A stretch of DNA of 64,000 nt from Salinarimonas sp052380005 (GCA_052380005.1 JBQTCJ010000006.1); one strand, 5' to 3'. Shown: positions 52,175 through 61,396, counted from the stretch's first letter. Program-made: numbers and translations. The notes: a model not told the origin generated them from the letters alone.

Positions 52175-53305
52175 TCAGCGCCGGCGCGCGTCCATCCGGC
52201 GCTGCGCCGCCGCCTCCGCGGCCCGCTTCTGCGAGGCCTCGCGGGCCTTGAGGAACTGCACGACGCGCTGGGCGGTCTGCGGGCGCAGCTGCTCGAAGGC
52301 GTCGCGGGCGCGCTTGCGCAGATGCGGCGCGAGCGTTCCTTCGGGATCCCGCAGGACGAGGAGCGGCTCGAGCGTGGCGAAGGCCCAGCCCTGGGCGCGG
52401 GCGACGACGACGAGCAGCTCCGAATCGCCCGCCTTGAACAGCCGCTCGGCGGTGGCGAGCGAGAGGTCGGCGGCGAAGGCGATGGCGCAGATCGCCTCGT
52501 CGCCCTTGCCGTCCCGCGCGTAGGAGGCGACGTCGCCCTCGGTGATCGGCCGTGTCGCTGCGATGCGGGAGACGATGGCGTAGGCCGTGCCGAGATCGCG
52601 TCCGCCGGGCACGACCGCCGCGCGCACCGCGCTCGCGCCGATCTCCAGCGCCTCGACGATCGCCGTGCCGCGCGGCGCGTCCTCCGCGAGGCGCCGGCGC
52701 GCGGTCTCCTGGGCGATGGCGACGAGCTGGCGGACGTGCTCCTCGGGCAGGTCGATGCGCTCGCCGAGCAGATCCTGGAGCGGCGTGTCGATGCGGGCGC
52801 GGTCGACGAGGCTCGACAGCGACCCTTCCGAGAAGCGCGCGCCCGGATTGGCGGCGACCGCGTGCACGACCCGTCGGTCGCCGCGCTTGACGAGCACGTC
52901 GGTGACGGGCTCCGACAGGTTCTGCCGGGCCGTTATGGCGAGCATGTGCTCGCGCCCCTTGGCGATCGCCACCGCGACGAGGTCCTCGTCCGAGAGCCGC
53001 TCCGAGCGCGCCAGCACCGCGCGGGCGATCTCGATGTCGTCGTGGGCGAGCGAGCGGATCACGCCGCGCGGGGCGTTGGGCGCGTCGGCCAGCCGCTCGG
53101 CGAGCTCGACCCGCGCCCGCGCCTCGATCACTGCGGCGAGCCGGGCGATGACGACGTCGAACAGATCGACCTGCTCGTCCGACAGGGCGGGCGCGTCGCG
53201 CAGGAACAGGTCGGTGACCTGGCGCAGGTGGTCGGCGCGGCGCTCGCGCGACCCGCGCGCGATCGCGTCGTCGACCTCCTGGATCAATGCGGGCATCGCG
53301 TTCAT
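52175..53305 (-). CDS. DUF2336 family protein
   Basis: A 376-residue protein of repeated HEAT-like helical units (residues 30-330): the segments LTVRIAREL-like DLFDVVIARLAAVIEARARVELAERLAD, SLAHDDIEIARAVLARSERLSDEDLVAVA and SEPVTDVLVKRGDRRVVHAVAANPGARFS resemble one another. DUF2336 is common in alphaproteobacteria and often lies near signal transduction genes; its role is unknown. A second ATG nine bases later is possible. Confidence 0.85.
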   Translation of the reverse strand: MNAMPALIQEVDDAIARGSRERRADHLRQVTDLFLRDAPALSDEQVDLFDVVIARLAAVIEARARVELAERLADAPNAPRGVIRSLAHDDIEIARAVLARSERLSDEDLVAVAIAKGREHMLAITARQNLSEPVTDVLVKRGDRRVVHAVAANPGARFSEGSLSSLVDRARIDTPLQDLLGERIDLPEEHVRQLVAIAQETARRRLAEDAPRGTAIVEALEIGASAVRAAVVPGGRDLGTAYAIVSRIAATRPITEGDVASYARDGKGDEAICAIAFAADLSLATAERLFKAGDSELLVVVARAQGWAFATLEPLLVLRDPEGTLAPHLRKRARDAFEQLRPQTAQRVVQFLKAREASQKRAAEAAAQRRMDARRR

Positions 53306-53416
53306 GGCTCCTCGTGCCTCCCGAGGGGAAACACTAGGGCCTGCGGCTTCTCGGGAGCGTTGAATCGATCGCTCGAATTGTCCGCGTCGGCCGAGGAGCA
53401 GGCTTTCGGCGGACGC

Positions 53417-54232
53417 TCAGCGCGTCGGATGCGGCGCCGGCGGCTCGCCACGGCGGCAGAGACCGGCGTTGAGCCCGCGCCGGACCTCGTCCTCGGCACG
53501 CGCGGCGGCGCGCTTGCGGTCGGTGTGCGCGTCGAAGGGAATCGGCGCACCCCAGCGGATCTCGACGTCGATCGGCCCGCCGCCGAGGACGCCGCGCAGG
53601 TGGGGCAGGAGGTCCATGTCGCCGTACCAGGCGATCTCCGGCCGCTCGCGCCGGTCGAGCGGCAGGCCGTCCCGACGCACGTAGACGAGGGAGAGCGGCT
53701 GGAGCACGATGGCGTCGAGCCGGTGGTCCGCGAGCGCGAGCCGCGCCGCGCCGACGAGCGAGGTGCGGAAGGGCAGGATGCGCCCGCCGTCGCCGGTCGT
53801 GCCCTCGGCGAAGAGCACGATCAGCTCGCCGCGGGCGAGGCGGCGTGCGATGGTGGCGTTGACCTCCGCGGTCGCCGCCTTGCGCTCGCGCTCGATGAAG
53901 ATCGAGCGCTGCAGCCGCGCGAGCGTGCCGAACAGCGGCCAGGAGGCGATCTCGGACTTCGCCACGAAGGAGAGCGGCCTCAGGCTCCCCAGGACGAGGA
54001 TGTCGAGCCACGAGACGTGGTTCGACAAGACGAGCGTCGGCGTCTCCTTGGGCGGATGGCCGATCTCGCTCACGCGCACGCCGAGCGCCCACAGGGCGAT
54101 GCGGTGGAAGAGCACCGGGATGCGCCGCGCGATCGCCCAGTGCGCGCGCACGCCGACGGCCTGGGGTCCGATCAGGACGACGAGCGCGAGCACGAGCACG
54201 AGGAGGCGCAGCGCCTTCGAGAAACCCGCCAT
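53417..54232 (-). CDS. plsC: PlsC-like 1-acylglycerol-3-phosphate acyltransferase
   Basis: A 271-residue membrane enzyme that adds the second acyl chain in phospholipid synthesis. A hydrophobic N-terminal segment (LLVLVLALVVLIGPQAVG) is followed by NHVSWLDI (the HX4D catalytic motif), FIERERKA and LFAEGTTGDGGRIL. It starts 10 bases after the RimI-like gene stop, in one operon with tsaB and rimI. Confidence 0.86.
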   Translation of the reverse strand: MAGFSKALRLLVLVLALVVLIGPQAVGVRAHWAIARRIPVLFHRIALWALGVRVSEIGHPPKETPTLVLSNHVSWLDILVLGSLRPLSFVAKSEIASWPLFGTLARLQRSIFIERERKAATAEVNATIARRLARGELIVLFAEGTTGDGGRILPFRTSLVGAARLALADHRLDAIVLQPLSLVYVRRDGLPLDRRERPEIAWYGDMDLLPHLRGVLGGGPIDVEIRWGAPIPFDAHTDRKRAAARAEDEVRRGLNAGLCRRGEPPAPHPTR

Positions 54233-54241
54233 CGCGCCGCC

Positions 54242-54724
54242 TCAGAGATCGAGCGCGAGCGTCAGCGCCGCGGCGCGGCTGCCGTCGGGGCGATGGTAGT
54301 AGCCCTCGCGGCGTCCCACGCGCCCGAAGCCGAGGCGGGCGTAGAGCGCGCGCGCGGGCGCGTTGGCCTCGTCCACCTCGAGGTGGAGCCGCGCCACGCC
54401 GACCCGCCGGAGCGCCTCGAGGTGGCGATCGAGCAGGGCGCGCGAGAGGCCGCGTCCGCGCACGGCCGGATCGAGGGCGATCGTGAGGATCTCCGCCTCG
54501 TCGAGCACCGCGCGCGAGAGGACGAAGCCCTTCGGCCGCGCGGGATCGCCGAGGAAGAGGCCGTCGGCGACGACGCCGCGGTCGCTGATCAGGCCCTCGA
54601 TGTCGGTGGGGCTCCAGCCGCGCGCGAAGCCCGCGGCGTGGATGGTGGCGCAGGCGGGAGCGTGCGCCGGCAGGAGCGGCGCGACGACGGGCAGCGGCCT
54701 CGATGCGGTACGCCAGGGCGGCAT
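54242..54724 (-). CDS. rimI: RimI-like GNAT acetyltransferase
   Basis: A 160-residue N-acetyltransferase. The acetyl-CoA site is the VRGRGLSRALLDRHLEALRR segment (RxxGxG/A) and the next conserved block is LHLEVDEANAPARALYARLGFGRVGRREGYY. The RimI assignment rests on its coupling with tsaB (one-base overlap TGATG), the usual neighbour of rimI in many bacteria. Confidence 0.86.
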   Translation of the reverse strand: MPPWRTASRPLPVVAPLLPAHAPACATIHAAGFARGWSPTDIEGLISDRGVVADGLFLGDPARPKGFVLSRAVLDEAEILTIALDPAVRGRGLSRALLDRHLEALRRVGVARLHLEVDEANAPARALYARLGFGRVGRREGYYHRPDGSRAAALTLALDL

Positions 54725-55404
54725 CAGCGCCTCGCGATGCGCGCGCCGTCCTGCGGGCGAGCGTCGGGCGCGCGCAGGTAGAGGGGCTTGGGGAGCGCGC
54801 CGCCGGGGTCGGCGGCGAGCCCGAGCCGGGCGACCCAGGCGATCTCGGGGGCGGGCTCGGCGTCGGCGAGGGTGACGTCGATGCCGCTCTGCATCGCCTC
54901 CGCCGCCACGATCGGGCCGCCCGAGCCGCTGATCACGGCGCCCGAGCCGAGGTAGCGCACGGCGTCGCGCACCGGCATGTGCGCCGGCGCCACGACGGTT
55001 CGCCCGCCGGGCGCCACCGCCTGGAAGTAGACGGCGCCGTGGCGCGCGTCGATCGCCGCCGCGAGCAGCCGGCGGTCGGCGGAGGCGACGAGGGGCGCGA
55101 GCAGCGCCGATAGCGTCGAGACGCCCACGACCGGCGCCTTCGCCGCGAGCCCGATGGCGCGGGCCGCCGCGATGCCGACCCGCAGGCCGGTGAAGCTCCC
55201 CGGCCCGACGGTCACGGCGATCCGGTCGAGGCTCGGAAAGCCGCCGGGGACGCCCGCCATCACCCGCGCGACGAGGGGCAGCAGCGCTTCCGCGTGGCCG
55301 CGCTGCATGGGGATCTGCTCGCGCGCGAGGGGCGCGCTCGCGCCCGCGTCGAGCACGCAGGCGGAGCAGGCCTCGAGCGCCGTGTCGATGGCGAGGATAC
55401 GCAA
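54724..55404 (-). CDS. tsaB: tRNA N6-threonylcarbamoyladenosine synthesis protein TsaB
   Basis: A 226-residue ASKHA-fold protein that binds TsaD for t6A tRNA modification. ILAIDTALEACSACVLD at the N-terminus, HAEALLPLVARVM, and ITVTVGPGSFTGLRVGIAAARAIGLA are typical. The gene uses a TTG start, with GAGG a short distance before it; this is uncommon but gives the expected protein start. rimI overlaps its stop. Confidence 0.93.
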   Translation of the reverse strand: MRILAIDTALEACSACVLDAGASAPLAREQIPMQRGHAEALLPLVARVMAGVPGGFPSLDRIAVTVGPGSFTGLRVGIAAARAIGLAAKAPVVGVSTLSALLAPLVASADRRLLAAAIDARHGAVYFQAVAPGGRTVVAPAHMPVRDAVRYLGSGAVISGSGGPIVAAEAMQSGIDVTLADAEPAPEIAWVARLGLAADPGGALPKPLYLRAPDARPQDGARIARR

Positions 55405-55452
55405 GGGGGGCCTCGTCGGGACGTCCGTTCCGGGTCGATCGTCCCGTGAGCT

Positions 55453-56073
55453 TTACGCGATCGCGCAGAATTCCTCGAACGAAAAACGCGGCAGCCGCGG
55501 CTTCACCCCGGCTGGATCGCCGCGGCCGATGTTCACGAGCACGTCGGCCTCGACGGCGGTGCCGGCGAAGAAGTCCCGCGTCACGCCCGGCGCGTCGAAG
55601 CCCGTCATCGGCCCGCAATCGAGCCCGAGCGAGCGCGCGGCGAGGATGAGGTAGGCCACCTGGAGCGCGCCGTTGCGGTATGCGTTCGAGCGAATCTTCT
55701 CCTGGGAGCCGTTGAACCAGGACGGCGCGTCGGGCTCGTGCGGGAACAGCCGATCGAGCTTCTCGTAGAAGCGCATGTCGTAGCCGACGATCGCCGTCAC
55801 CGGGGCCGCCATGGTCTTGGCGCGGTTGCCCGCCGAGAGATGCGGCTCGAGCCGGGCCTTGGCCTCGCGCGAGACGACGAAGACGATGCGCGCCGGGCAG
55901 CAATTGGCGCTCGTCGGGCCCATCTTCATCAGGTCGGCGAGCGCCCGCAGCGTCGTCTCCGAGACCGGCTCGTCGTGCCACGCGTTGTGCGTGCGCGCCG
56001 CGCGGAAGAGCCGGTCGAGGGCGGCGTCGGGAAGGGGGTGGGCGGTGGGACGGGGCTGGCTCGGCTCGGTCAT
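55453..56073 (-). CDS. RutE/HadB-type nitroreductase
   Basis: A 206-residue flavin reductase of the nitroreductase family. LFRAARTHNAWHDEPVSETTLRALADLMKMGPTSANCCPARIVFV and LDCGPMTGFD match the malonic semialdehyde reductase (RutE) subgroup. FMN-binding residues are expected in these segments. An N-terminal extension starting at 56208 is not credible. The other rut genes are not nearby, so the role could be general. Confidence 0.82.
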   Translation of the reverse strand: MTEPSQPRPTAHPLPDAALDRLFRAARTHNAWHDEPVSETTLRALADLMKMGPTSANCCPARIVFVVSREAKARLEPHLSAGNRAKTMAAPVTAIVGYDMRFYEKLDRLFPHEPDAPSWFNGSQEKIRSNAYRNGALQVAYLILAARSLGLDCGPMTGFDAPGVTRDFFAGTAVEADVLVNIGRGDPAGVKPRLPRFSFEEFCAIA

Positions 56074-56159
56074 CGGTTGTCGCGATCCTCGTTCGTGGGG
56101 ACGAGGCGGACATAGGCCTGGAGGCGGCGCGTTTCGAGGGGCGCCGCCTCTGGTTTCGA

Positions 56160-56501
56160 TCAGGACATCGCGCGCGATGCTGCGTCGCGCAGGACGTCCT
56201 CGCTCCACTGGTTGAGGCTCTTCCCGCTCGCTTCGGCCGCCGTGGCCGCGGCCGCGTGGACGGACGGCTCGATGCGGAGCATGAGATTGCCCGAGAACGC
56301 TTTCTCCGGCGGCTTCCCGATCTTCGCACAGGTGGCCACGTAGTCGTCGACGGCTTCCTCGAAGGCGGCTTTCAGTTCAGTGACGTTTTCCGCGTGAAAG
56401 CTGACGAAATCCCGAATACCGAGGATACGGCCGACGAAAACCTCGTCATCCGCGTCGAACGTGACAGCCGCCCGGTAACCCTTGTAGCTGAGCAGGCTCA
56501 T
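56160..56501 (-). CDS. hicB: HicB-family antitoxin
   Basis: A 113-residue antitoxin. Residues 1-60 are the decayed RNase H-like HicB fold (YKGYRAAVTFDADDEVFVGRILGIRDFVSFHAENVTELKAAFEEAVDDYV), and the C-terminus is a ribbon-helix-helix (LMLRIEPSVHAAAATAAEASGKSLNQWSEDVL) for operator binding. The start overlaps the hicA stop by four bases. The pair should be autoregulated from the promoter before hicA. Confidence 0.85.
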   Translation of the reverse strand: MSLLSYKGYRAAVTFDADDEVFVGRILGIRDFVSFHAENVTELKAAFEEAVDDYVATCAKIGKPPEKAFSGNLMLRIEPSVHAAAATAAEASGKSLNQWSEDVLRDAASRAMS

Positions 56502-56752
56502 GGCCGAACTCCCAAGTCTATCAGGAATGCTCGAGCTTCACGGATCTGATACCGCTTCGCTTCCTTGACGGGGTGCGGTCGGTGAAAAGTCGCCACCACG
56601 CCGTCGCGCGCGAAACGAACGCGGGAGCCGCTTCCCTCGATAACCGCACATCCCAGAGCCACGAACAGCGCTTCGACCGCCGACCACGGCAGGCTGGTTG
56701 GTGCCGGGTCGGCGAAGATCGCATCCAGCGTCTTCCGATGCTTGCTGTTCAT
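56498..56752 (-). CDS. hicA: HicA-family mRNA interferase toxin
   Basis: An 84-residue toxin with a double-stranded RNA-binding-like fold: residues 20-60 have LPWSAVEALFVALGCAVIEGSGSRVRF, then FHRPHPVKEAKRYQIREARAFLIDLGV with the catalytic His region. It cleaves mRNA when HicB is degraded. The hicA-hicB order and four-base overlap are normal. A 72-base gap separates it from nfu. Confidence 0.85.
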   Translation of the reverse strand: MNSKHRKTLDAIFADPAPTSLPWSAVEALFVALGCAVIEGSGSRVRFARDGVVATFHRPHPVKEAKRYQIREARAFLIDLGVRP

Positions 56753-56824
56753 GCAAGCATACTAGCGACTCCACCCGCACGCTCGCAATGGAAATCGATT
56801 GTACGAGACTGCAGCCCCCGCCCG

Positions 56825-57385
56825 TCACATCTGCTGGACTTCCTGCACCTCCGGCACGAAGTGGCGCAGGAGGTTCTGGATGCCGTGCTTGAGCGTGGCG
56901 GTGGAGGAGGGGCAGCCGGCGCAGGCGCCCTTCATGGCGAGGTAGACGATGCCGTCGCGATAGCCGCGGAAGGTGATGTCGCCGCCGTCGCCGGCGACCG
57001 CCGGGCGCACGCGCGTCTCGATCAGGTCCTTGATCGTCGCCACCGTGTCGGCGTCGGCCTCCTCGAAGAACTCCTCGCCCTCCGCCGCCTCGGCCGGGCC
57101 GGCGTCGGCCACGACCGGCTGGCCCGACATGAAGTGCTCCATGATCGCGCCGAGGATCGCGGGCTTGAGGTGCTGCCACTCGCCCTCGCCCTTGGTGATC
57201 GTCACGAAGTCGTAGCCGAAGAACACGCCGGCCACGCCCGGGATCGCGAACAGGCGCTGCGCGAGCGGCGAGCCCTCCGCGCCCTCGGCGGCGCGCGCGT
57301 CGAACGTGCCGCGCTCCATCACGACCCGCCCGGGCAGGAACTTGAGCGTCGCGGGGTTCGGCGTGGCTTCGGTCTGGATGAACAT
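56825..57385 (-). CDS. Nfu-type iron-sulfur cluster carrier (NifU domain)
   Basis: A 186-residue protein with an N-terminal Nfu_N domain (MFIQTEATPNPATLKFLPG, FAIPGVAGVFFGYDFVTITK) and a C-terminal NifU-like domain with CAGC (GACAGCPSSTATLKHGI). It holds and transfers Fe-S clusters. Length and domain order are normal for alphaproteobacteria. Confidence 0.94.
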   Translation of the reverse strand: MFIQTEATPNPATLKFLPGRVVMERGTFDARAAEGAEGSPLAQRLFAIPGVAGVFFGYDFVTITKGEGEWQHLKPAILGAIMEHFMSGQPVVADAGPAEAAEGEEFFEEADADTVATIKDLIETRVRPAVAGDGGDITFRGYRDGIVYLAMKGACAGCPSSTATLKHGIQNLLRHFVPEVQEVQQM

Positions 57386-57473
57386 GGCGGTCTCGGTGGT
57401 GACGGAGAACGGGGACGGGGCCCGCGATGCGCGCTCGCCCCGTCCCCACGATGTGGTGGCGCGCCCGTCCCGG

Positions 57474-58448
57474 TCAAGCGGCGCAGGCGAGGAACCCCGC
57501 GCGGATCTCGTCCGCCTTCAGGTCGCGCCCGATGAACACGACCCGCGAGCGGCGCGGCTCGCCCGGCGCCCAGTCGCCCTGGACGTCGCCGTCGAGGATC
57601 ATGTGCACGCCCTGGAAGACGAAGCGCTTGGGCTCGTTCGGGAAGGCGACGATGCCCTTGCAGCGCAGGATGCTCGGCCCTTCCACCTGCGTGTAGTTGG
57701 AGATCCAGGGCATGAACTTGTTCGGGTCGACCTCGCCCTCGATGGTCACCGAGACCGACTGCATGTCCTCGTCGTGATGATGGTGGTGGCCCTCCTCCAG
57801 GAAGTCGGGCTCGATCTCGAGGATGCGCTCGAGGTCGAAGGCGTTGCGGCCGAGCACCGCGTCGAGCGGCACCGAGCAGCGCTCCGTCCGGTGGAGCCGG
57901 GCGTAGGGGTTGATCGCGCGGATGCGGCCCTCGACCTCGGCGAGCTCGTCCGCCGAGACGAGATCGACCTTGTTCAGGAGGATCACGTCGGCGAAGGCGA
58001 TCTGGTTCTTCGCCTCGGGCGCGTCCTTCAGGCGCTCGGAGAGCCACTTCGCGTCCGCCACCGTGACCACAGCGTCGAGCCGGGCGTTGGCGGAGACGTC
58101 CTGGTCGACGAAGAAGGTCTGCGCCACCGGCGCCGGATCGGCGAGCCCGGTCGTCTCGACGATGATCGCGTCGAACCGCCCCTTGCGCTTCATCAGCCCG
58201 TCCATGATGCGGATGAGATCTCCGCGGACCGTGCAGCAGATGCAGCCGTTGTTCATCTCGAAGACTTCCTCGTCGGCGCCCACGACGAGGTCGTTGTCGA
58301 TGCCCACCTCGCCGAACTCGTTGACGACGACGGCGTAGCGCCTGCCGTGCTCCTCCGAGAGGATGCGGTTGAGGAGCGTCGTCTTGCCGGCGCCGAGATA
58401 GCCGGTGAGGACGGTGACGGGGATCTTGCCTTCGGTCGTTTCGGACAT
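57474..58448 (-). CDS. COG0523 (CobW/ZigA-type) metallochaperone GTPase
   Basis: A 324-residue G3E-family GTPase. Walker A is GYLGAGKTT, the metal-binding CxCC motif is GCICCTVRGD (near residue 70), and NKVDL supplies the guanine site. A short His-rich loop (EEGHHHHHDED) lies near residue 225. Its place next to the znu genes suggests zinc delivery under low zinc, as with ZigA-type proteins. The direction matches the znuA gene upstream. Confidence 0.88.
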   Translation of the reverse strand: MSETTEGKIPVTVLTGYLGAGKTTLLNRILSEEHGRRYAVVVNEFGEVGIDNDLVVGADEEVFEMNNGCICCTVRGDLIRIMDGLMKRKGRFDAIIVETTGLADPAPVAQTFFVDQDVSANARLDAVVTVADAKWLSERLKDAPEAKNQIAFADVILLNKVDLVSADELAEVEGRIRAINPYARLHRTERCSVPLDAVLGRNAFDLERILEIEPDFLEEGHHHHHDEDMQSVSVTIEGEVDPNKFMPWISNYTQVEGPSILRCKGIVAFPNEPKRFVFQGVHMILDGDVQGDWAPGEPRRSRVVFIGRDLKADEIRAGFLACAA

Positions 58449-58527
58449 GCGCGTCTCGCTCTCGCGATCCGCCCCGGCGCCGGGCGCCGGGGCTCGTTGT
58501 GATGATGGCGTGCGCGGGCGTCCCGGC

Positions 58528-59565
58528 TCAGGAGCCGAGCGCCTCGCTCAGGGTCATCATATTGTGTCGCATCATCTCGATGTAAGTGGGGGCCGGGCCG
58601 TCCGCGGGGGAGAGCGCGTCCGAGTAGAGCGTGCCGCCGATGGCGGCGCCGGTCTCGTCGGCGATGCGGCGCATCAGGCGCTCGTCGGTGATGGTCTCGA
58701 CGAAGACGGCGTCGGCCCCGGTCTCGCGGACCTGCCCGATCAGCAGCGCGACGTCGCGGGCGGAGGCCTCCGATTCGGTGGAGACGCCCTGGGGGGCCAC
58801 GAAGTCGAGGCCGTAGGCGCGGGCGAAATAGCCGAAGGCGTCATGGCTCGTGACCACCGTGCGGGCCGCCTCGGGAATCGCGGCGACGGCGGCGAGGATC
58901 TCGGCGTCGAGGGCCTCGAGCGCGGCGACGTAGGCCTCGGCGTTCGCCCGGTAGGCCTCGGCGCCCTCGGGATCGGCGGCGACGAGCGCGTCGCGGATGT
59001 TGCCGACGTAGACGATCACGTTCTCGACGTCCTGCCAGGCGTGGGGGTCGTAGAAGCCGTGGGCGTGGCCGCCCTCGGCGTGGTCGTGGCCGTGGTCGTG
59101 GTGGTGGCCGTGGTCGTGCGCGTGTTCGTCGTGGCCGTGGTCGTGGCCGTGATCGTCCTCGGCGTGGTCGTGCCCGTGATCGTCGGCGTCGCCGTGATCG
59201 TGCGCCTCCCTCGTCTCGAGCAGCGCGGCGCCCTCGCTCGCCACCGCGATCGTGGCGCTCGTGCCCGACGAGGCGATCAGCCGGTCGATCCAGCCCTCGA
59301 ACTCGAGGCCGTTGACGAAGACCACCTCGGCCTCGGCGACCCGGCGCGCGTCCGCCGGGCTCGGCGAGTAGACGTGCCCGTCCCCGTCCGGCCCCACGAG
59401 CGTGGTGAGCGTCACCCGATCGCCGCCCACCTGCGCGACGAGGTCGCCCAGGATGGAGAACGTCGCGACCACCGGCAGGCGCTCCTGCGCGAGTGCCGGC
59501 GCGGCGAGCACGAGCGCCGTGGCGGCGCCGGAAAGAAACGTTAGAACGTTACGAAACGTGGACAT
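58528..59565 (-). CDS. znuA: Zinc ABC transporter substrate-binding protein ZnuA
   Basis: A 345-residue periplasmic protein. A signal peptide ends near AALVLAAPALAQ. The A-I cluster family features are VVATFSILGDLVAQVGGD, GLEFEGWIDRL and, late, TSHDAFGYFARAYGLDF. The loop near residues 118-178 is a long run of His and Asp, typical of ZnuA. The second ATG (59565) was chosen because GGAAAGGGG lies seven bases before it, rather than touching the first ATG (59571). Confidence 0.92.
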   Translation of the reverse strand: MSTFRNVLTFLSGAATALVLAAPALAQERLPVVATFSILGDLVAQVGGDRVTLTTLVGPDGDGHVYSPSPADARRVAEAEVVFVNGLEFEGWIDRLIASSGTSATIAVASEGAALLETREAHDHGDADDHGHDHAEDDHGHDHGHDEHAHDHGHHHDHGHDHAEGGHAHGFYDPHAWQDVENVIVYVGNIRDALVAADPEGAEAYRANAEAYVAALEALDAEILAAVAAIPEAARTVVTSHDAFGYFARAYGLDFVAPQGVSTESEASARDVALLIGQVRETGADAVFVETITDERLMRRIADETGAAIGGTLYSDALSPADGPAPTYIEMMRHNMMTLSEALGS

Positions 59566-59620
59566 GATCATCCCCTTTCCAAGACTTCACGACGACATGA
59601 TTGCAGTCCGCCGCCCCGGA

Positions 59621-59746
59621 TCCTCCCCGCAGGGGAGGAGTCCGCGCGAAGCGCGGGCGGTGGGGCCGTTCGACCCTTCCGGCGAGCCGGCCCGCCGCCC
59701 TCCCCACCCTCCGGCCTTCGGCCGTCGTCCTCCCCTGCGGGGAGGA
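59621..59746. repeat. REP-like element bounded by 19-bp inverted palindromes
   Basis: TCCTCCCCGCAGGGGAGGA at 59621-59639 is matched by its exact reverse complement at 59728-59746. Inside are GCGCGAAGCGC and CCGGCCTTCGGCCG hairpins. It fills most of the gap between znuB and znuA. Similar GC-rich palindromic units are dispersed in alphaproteobacterial genomes. It could stop or attenuate transcription between the two genes. Confidence 0.68.
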
Positions 59747-59764
59747 GGCGGCCTTCGGCCTGCC

Positions 59765-60646
59765 TCACGCCTCCAGGTGCCGGCCCGGGAAGGCGAGGCG
59801 CAGGAGGCCACGCTCCGGGCCGACGAGGAGGGACACGAGGTAGGCGCCCCCCGCCACCAGGATGATCGCCGGCCCGGCCGGCAGCTCCCAGTGGTAGGAG
59901 AGCAGCAGCCCCGCCGCCCCCGAGAGCATTCCCGTCCCGGTCGCGATCGCGATCATGCCCGTGACGTCCCGCGCCCAGAAGCGCGCGCTCGCCGCCGGCA
60001 GCATCATCAGGCCGACCGCGAGCAGCGTGCCGAGCGCCTGGAAGCCGCCGACGAGGTTCGCCACGACGAGCACGAGGAAGGCGAGGTGAACCACCCCGCC
60101 CGCCCGGCTCACCGAGCCGAGGAAGACCGGGTCGACGCATTCGAGCACGAGCGGCCGGTACATCAGCGCGAGCGCGCCGAGCGTCACGGTGGCGATGGCG
60201 CCGATGAGCAGCAGCGCCCCGTCGTCCAGGGCGAGTACCGTACCGAAGAGCACGTGCATCAGGTCGACGTTGGAGCCGCGCATCGAGACGATCGTCACGC
60301 CGAGCGCCAGCGAGAGCAGGTAGAAGGCCGCGAGCGAGGCGTCCTCGCCGAGCCGGGTGAGCCGCGTCACGAGCCCCGAGGCGAGCGCCACCGCGACGCC
60401 GGCGACGAAGCCGCCGAGCGTCAGCGCCGGCAGCCACAGGCCCGAGACGAGGAAGCCGATCGCCGCCCCCGGCAGGATCGCGTGCGCCATGGCGTCGCCG
60501 GTGAGCGACATCCGCCGCAGCATCAGGAACACGCCGATCGGCCCCGCCGCCAGCGCCAGCGCCAGCGCGCCGACGAGGGCGCGGCGCATGAACTCGAAGG
60601 CGACGAAGGGCTCGACGAGCGCGTCCCACAGGATCGTGTGGATCAT
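59765..60646 (-). CDS. znuB: Zinc ABC transporter permease ZnuB
   Basis: A 293-residue membrane protein of the ABC-3 family with about eight hydrophobic segments. MRRMSLTGDAMAHAILPGAAIGFLVSG near the N-terminus is the family signature, then LLLIGAIATVTLGALALMYRPLVLECVDP and LLAVGLMMLPAASARFWARD. It starts four bases before the znuC stop region and is likely in one operon with znuC. Confidence 0.92.
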   Translation of the reverse strand: MIHTILWDALVEPFVAFEFMRRALVGALALALAAGPIGVFLMLRRMSLTGDAMAHAILPGAAIGFLVSGLWLPALTLGGFVAGVAVALASGLVTRLTRLGEDASLAAFYLLSLALGVTIVSMRGSNVDLMHVLFGTVLALDDGALLLIGAIATVTLGALALMYRPLVLECVDPVFLGSVSRAGGVVHLAFLVLVVANLVGGFQALGTLLAVGLMMLPAASARFWARDVTGMIAIATGTGMLSGAAGLLLSYHWELPAGPAIILVAGGAYLVSLLVGPERGLLRLAFPGRHLEA

Positions 60647-60650
60647 GGCG

Positions 60651-61391
60651 TCACGCCTGCGCGCAGACGGGGGCGCCGTCGTTCGCGGCCTCGACCATGC
60701 GCCGGGCGAGGAGCAGGTTCTCCGGCCCGAGCACGGCCTCGGTCTCGCCGTGTGCGACGAGCTCGCGGGCGATCAGCATCGTGCGCGGGAAGGTGCCGCG
60801 CACCATCTCGATGTCGTGCAGCACCGTGACGACGGTGCGGTCCTCGTCGTGCCAGCGGCGCACGAGGGCGAGCAGGTCCGCCGTCGTCTTGGCGTCGATG
60901 GCGGTGAAGGGCTCGTCGAGGAGGATGAGCGGCGCGTCCTGGAGCAGGAGGCGCGCGAACAGCGTGCGCTGCATCTGCCCGCCCGACAGCGTGCCGATGG
61001 CGCGGCTCTCGAAGCCGGAGAGGCCGACCGCGGCGATCGCCGCCTCGATCCGCGGCCGGTCGGTGCGGCCGATCCCGCCGAAGAGCCCGCGCGCGCCCCA
61101 CAGCCCCATGGCGACGAGGTCGTAGACGCTGACGGGGAAGGCGCGATCGAGCTCGGAGGCCTGGGGCAGGTAGGCGATGCGCGTGCGTGCGCCCGTCGAC
61201 AGCGTGATCCGCCCCTGGAGCGGCTTCAGCGCGCCCACCACGCCCTTGAGCAGCGTCGACTTGCCGGCGCCGTTGGGTCCCACGATCGCCGTGAGGCTGC
61301 CCGGCGCGATCTCGCCGGCGAGGTGATGCACCGCCGGGTGCCGGCCGTAGCCGAGCGTCACGTTCTCGAAGCGGATCGCGGTGGCGCCCAT
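60651..61391 (-). CDS. znuC: Zinc ABC transporter ATPase ZnuC
   Basis: A 246-residue ATPase. Walker A GPNGAGKST, Q-loop LPQASELDRAFPV, signature LSGGQMQRTLFARLLLQ, Walker B LILLDEPFTAID and H-loop VLHD are all present. Upstream alternative ATG at 61406 would overlap the small gene before it. It is the second gene of the operon controlled by the Zur-like box at 61567. Confidence 0.92.
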   Translation of the reverse strand: MGATAIRFENVTLGYGRHPAVHHLAGEIAPGSLTAIVGPNGAGKSTLLKGVVGALKPLQGRITLSTGARTRIAYLPQASELDRAFPVSVYDLVAMGLWGARGLFGGIGRTDRPRIEAAIAAVGLSGFESRAIGTLSGGQMQRTLFARLLLQDAPLILLDEPFTAIDAKTTADLLALVRRWHDEDRTVVTVLHDIEMVRGTFPRTMLIARELVAHGETEAVLGPENLLLARRMVEAANDGAPVCAQA

Positions 61392-61396
61392 GGGGG

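Noticed and set aside
59530..59558. AACGTTA repeats as a Zur box for znuA
   Set aside because: They lie inside the signal-peptide codons of znuA, downstream of its start, and do not form the Zur palindrome.
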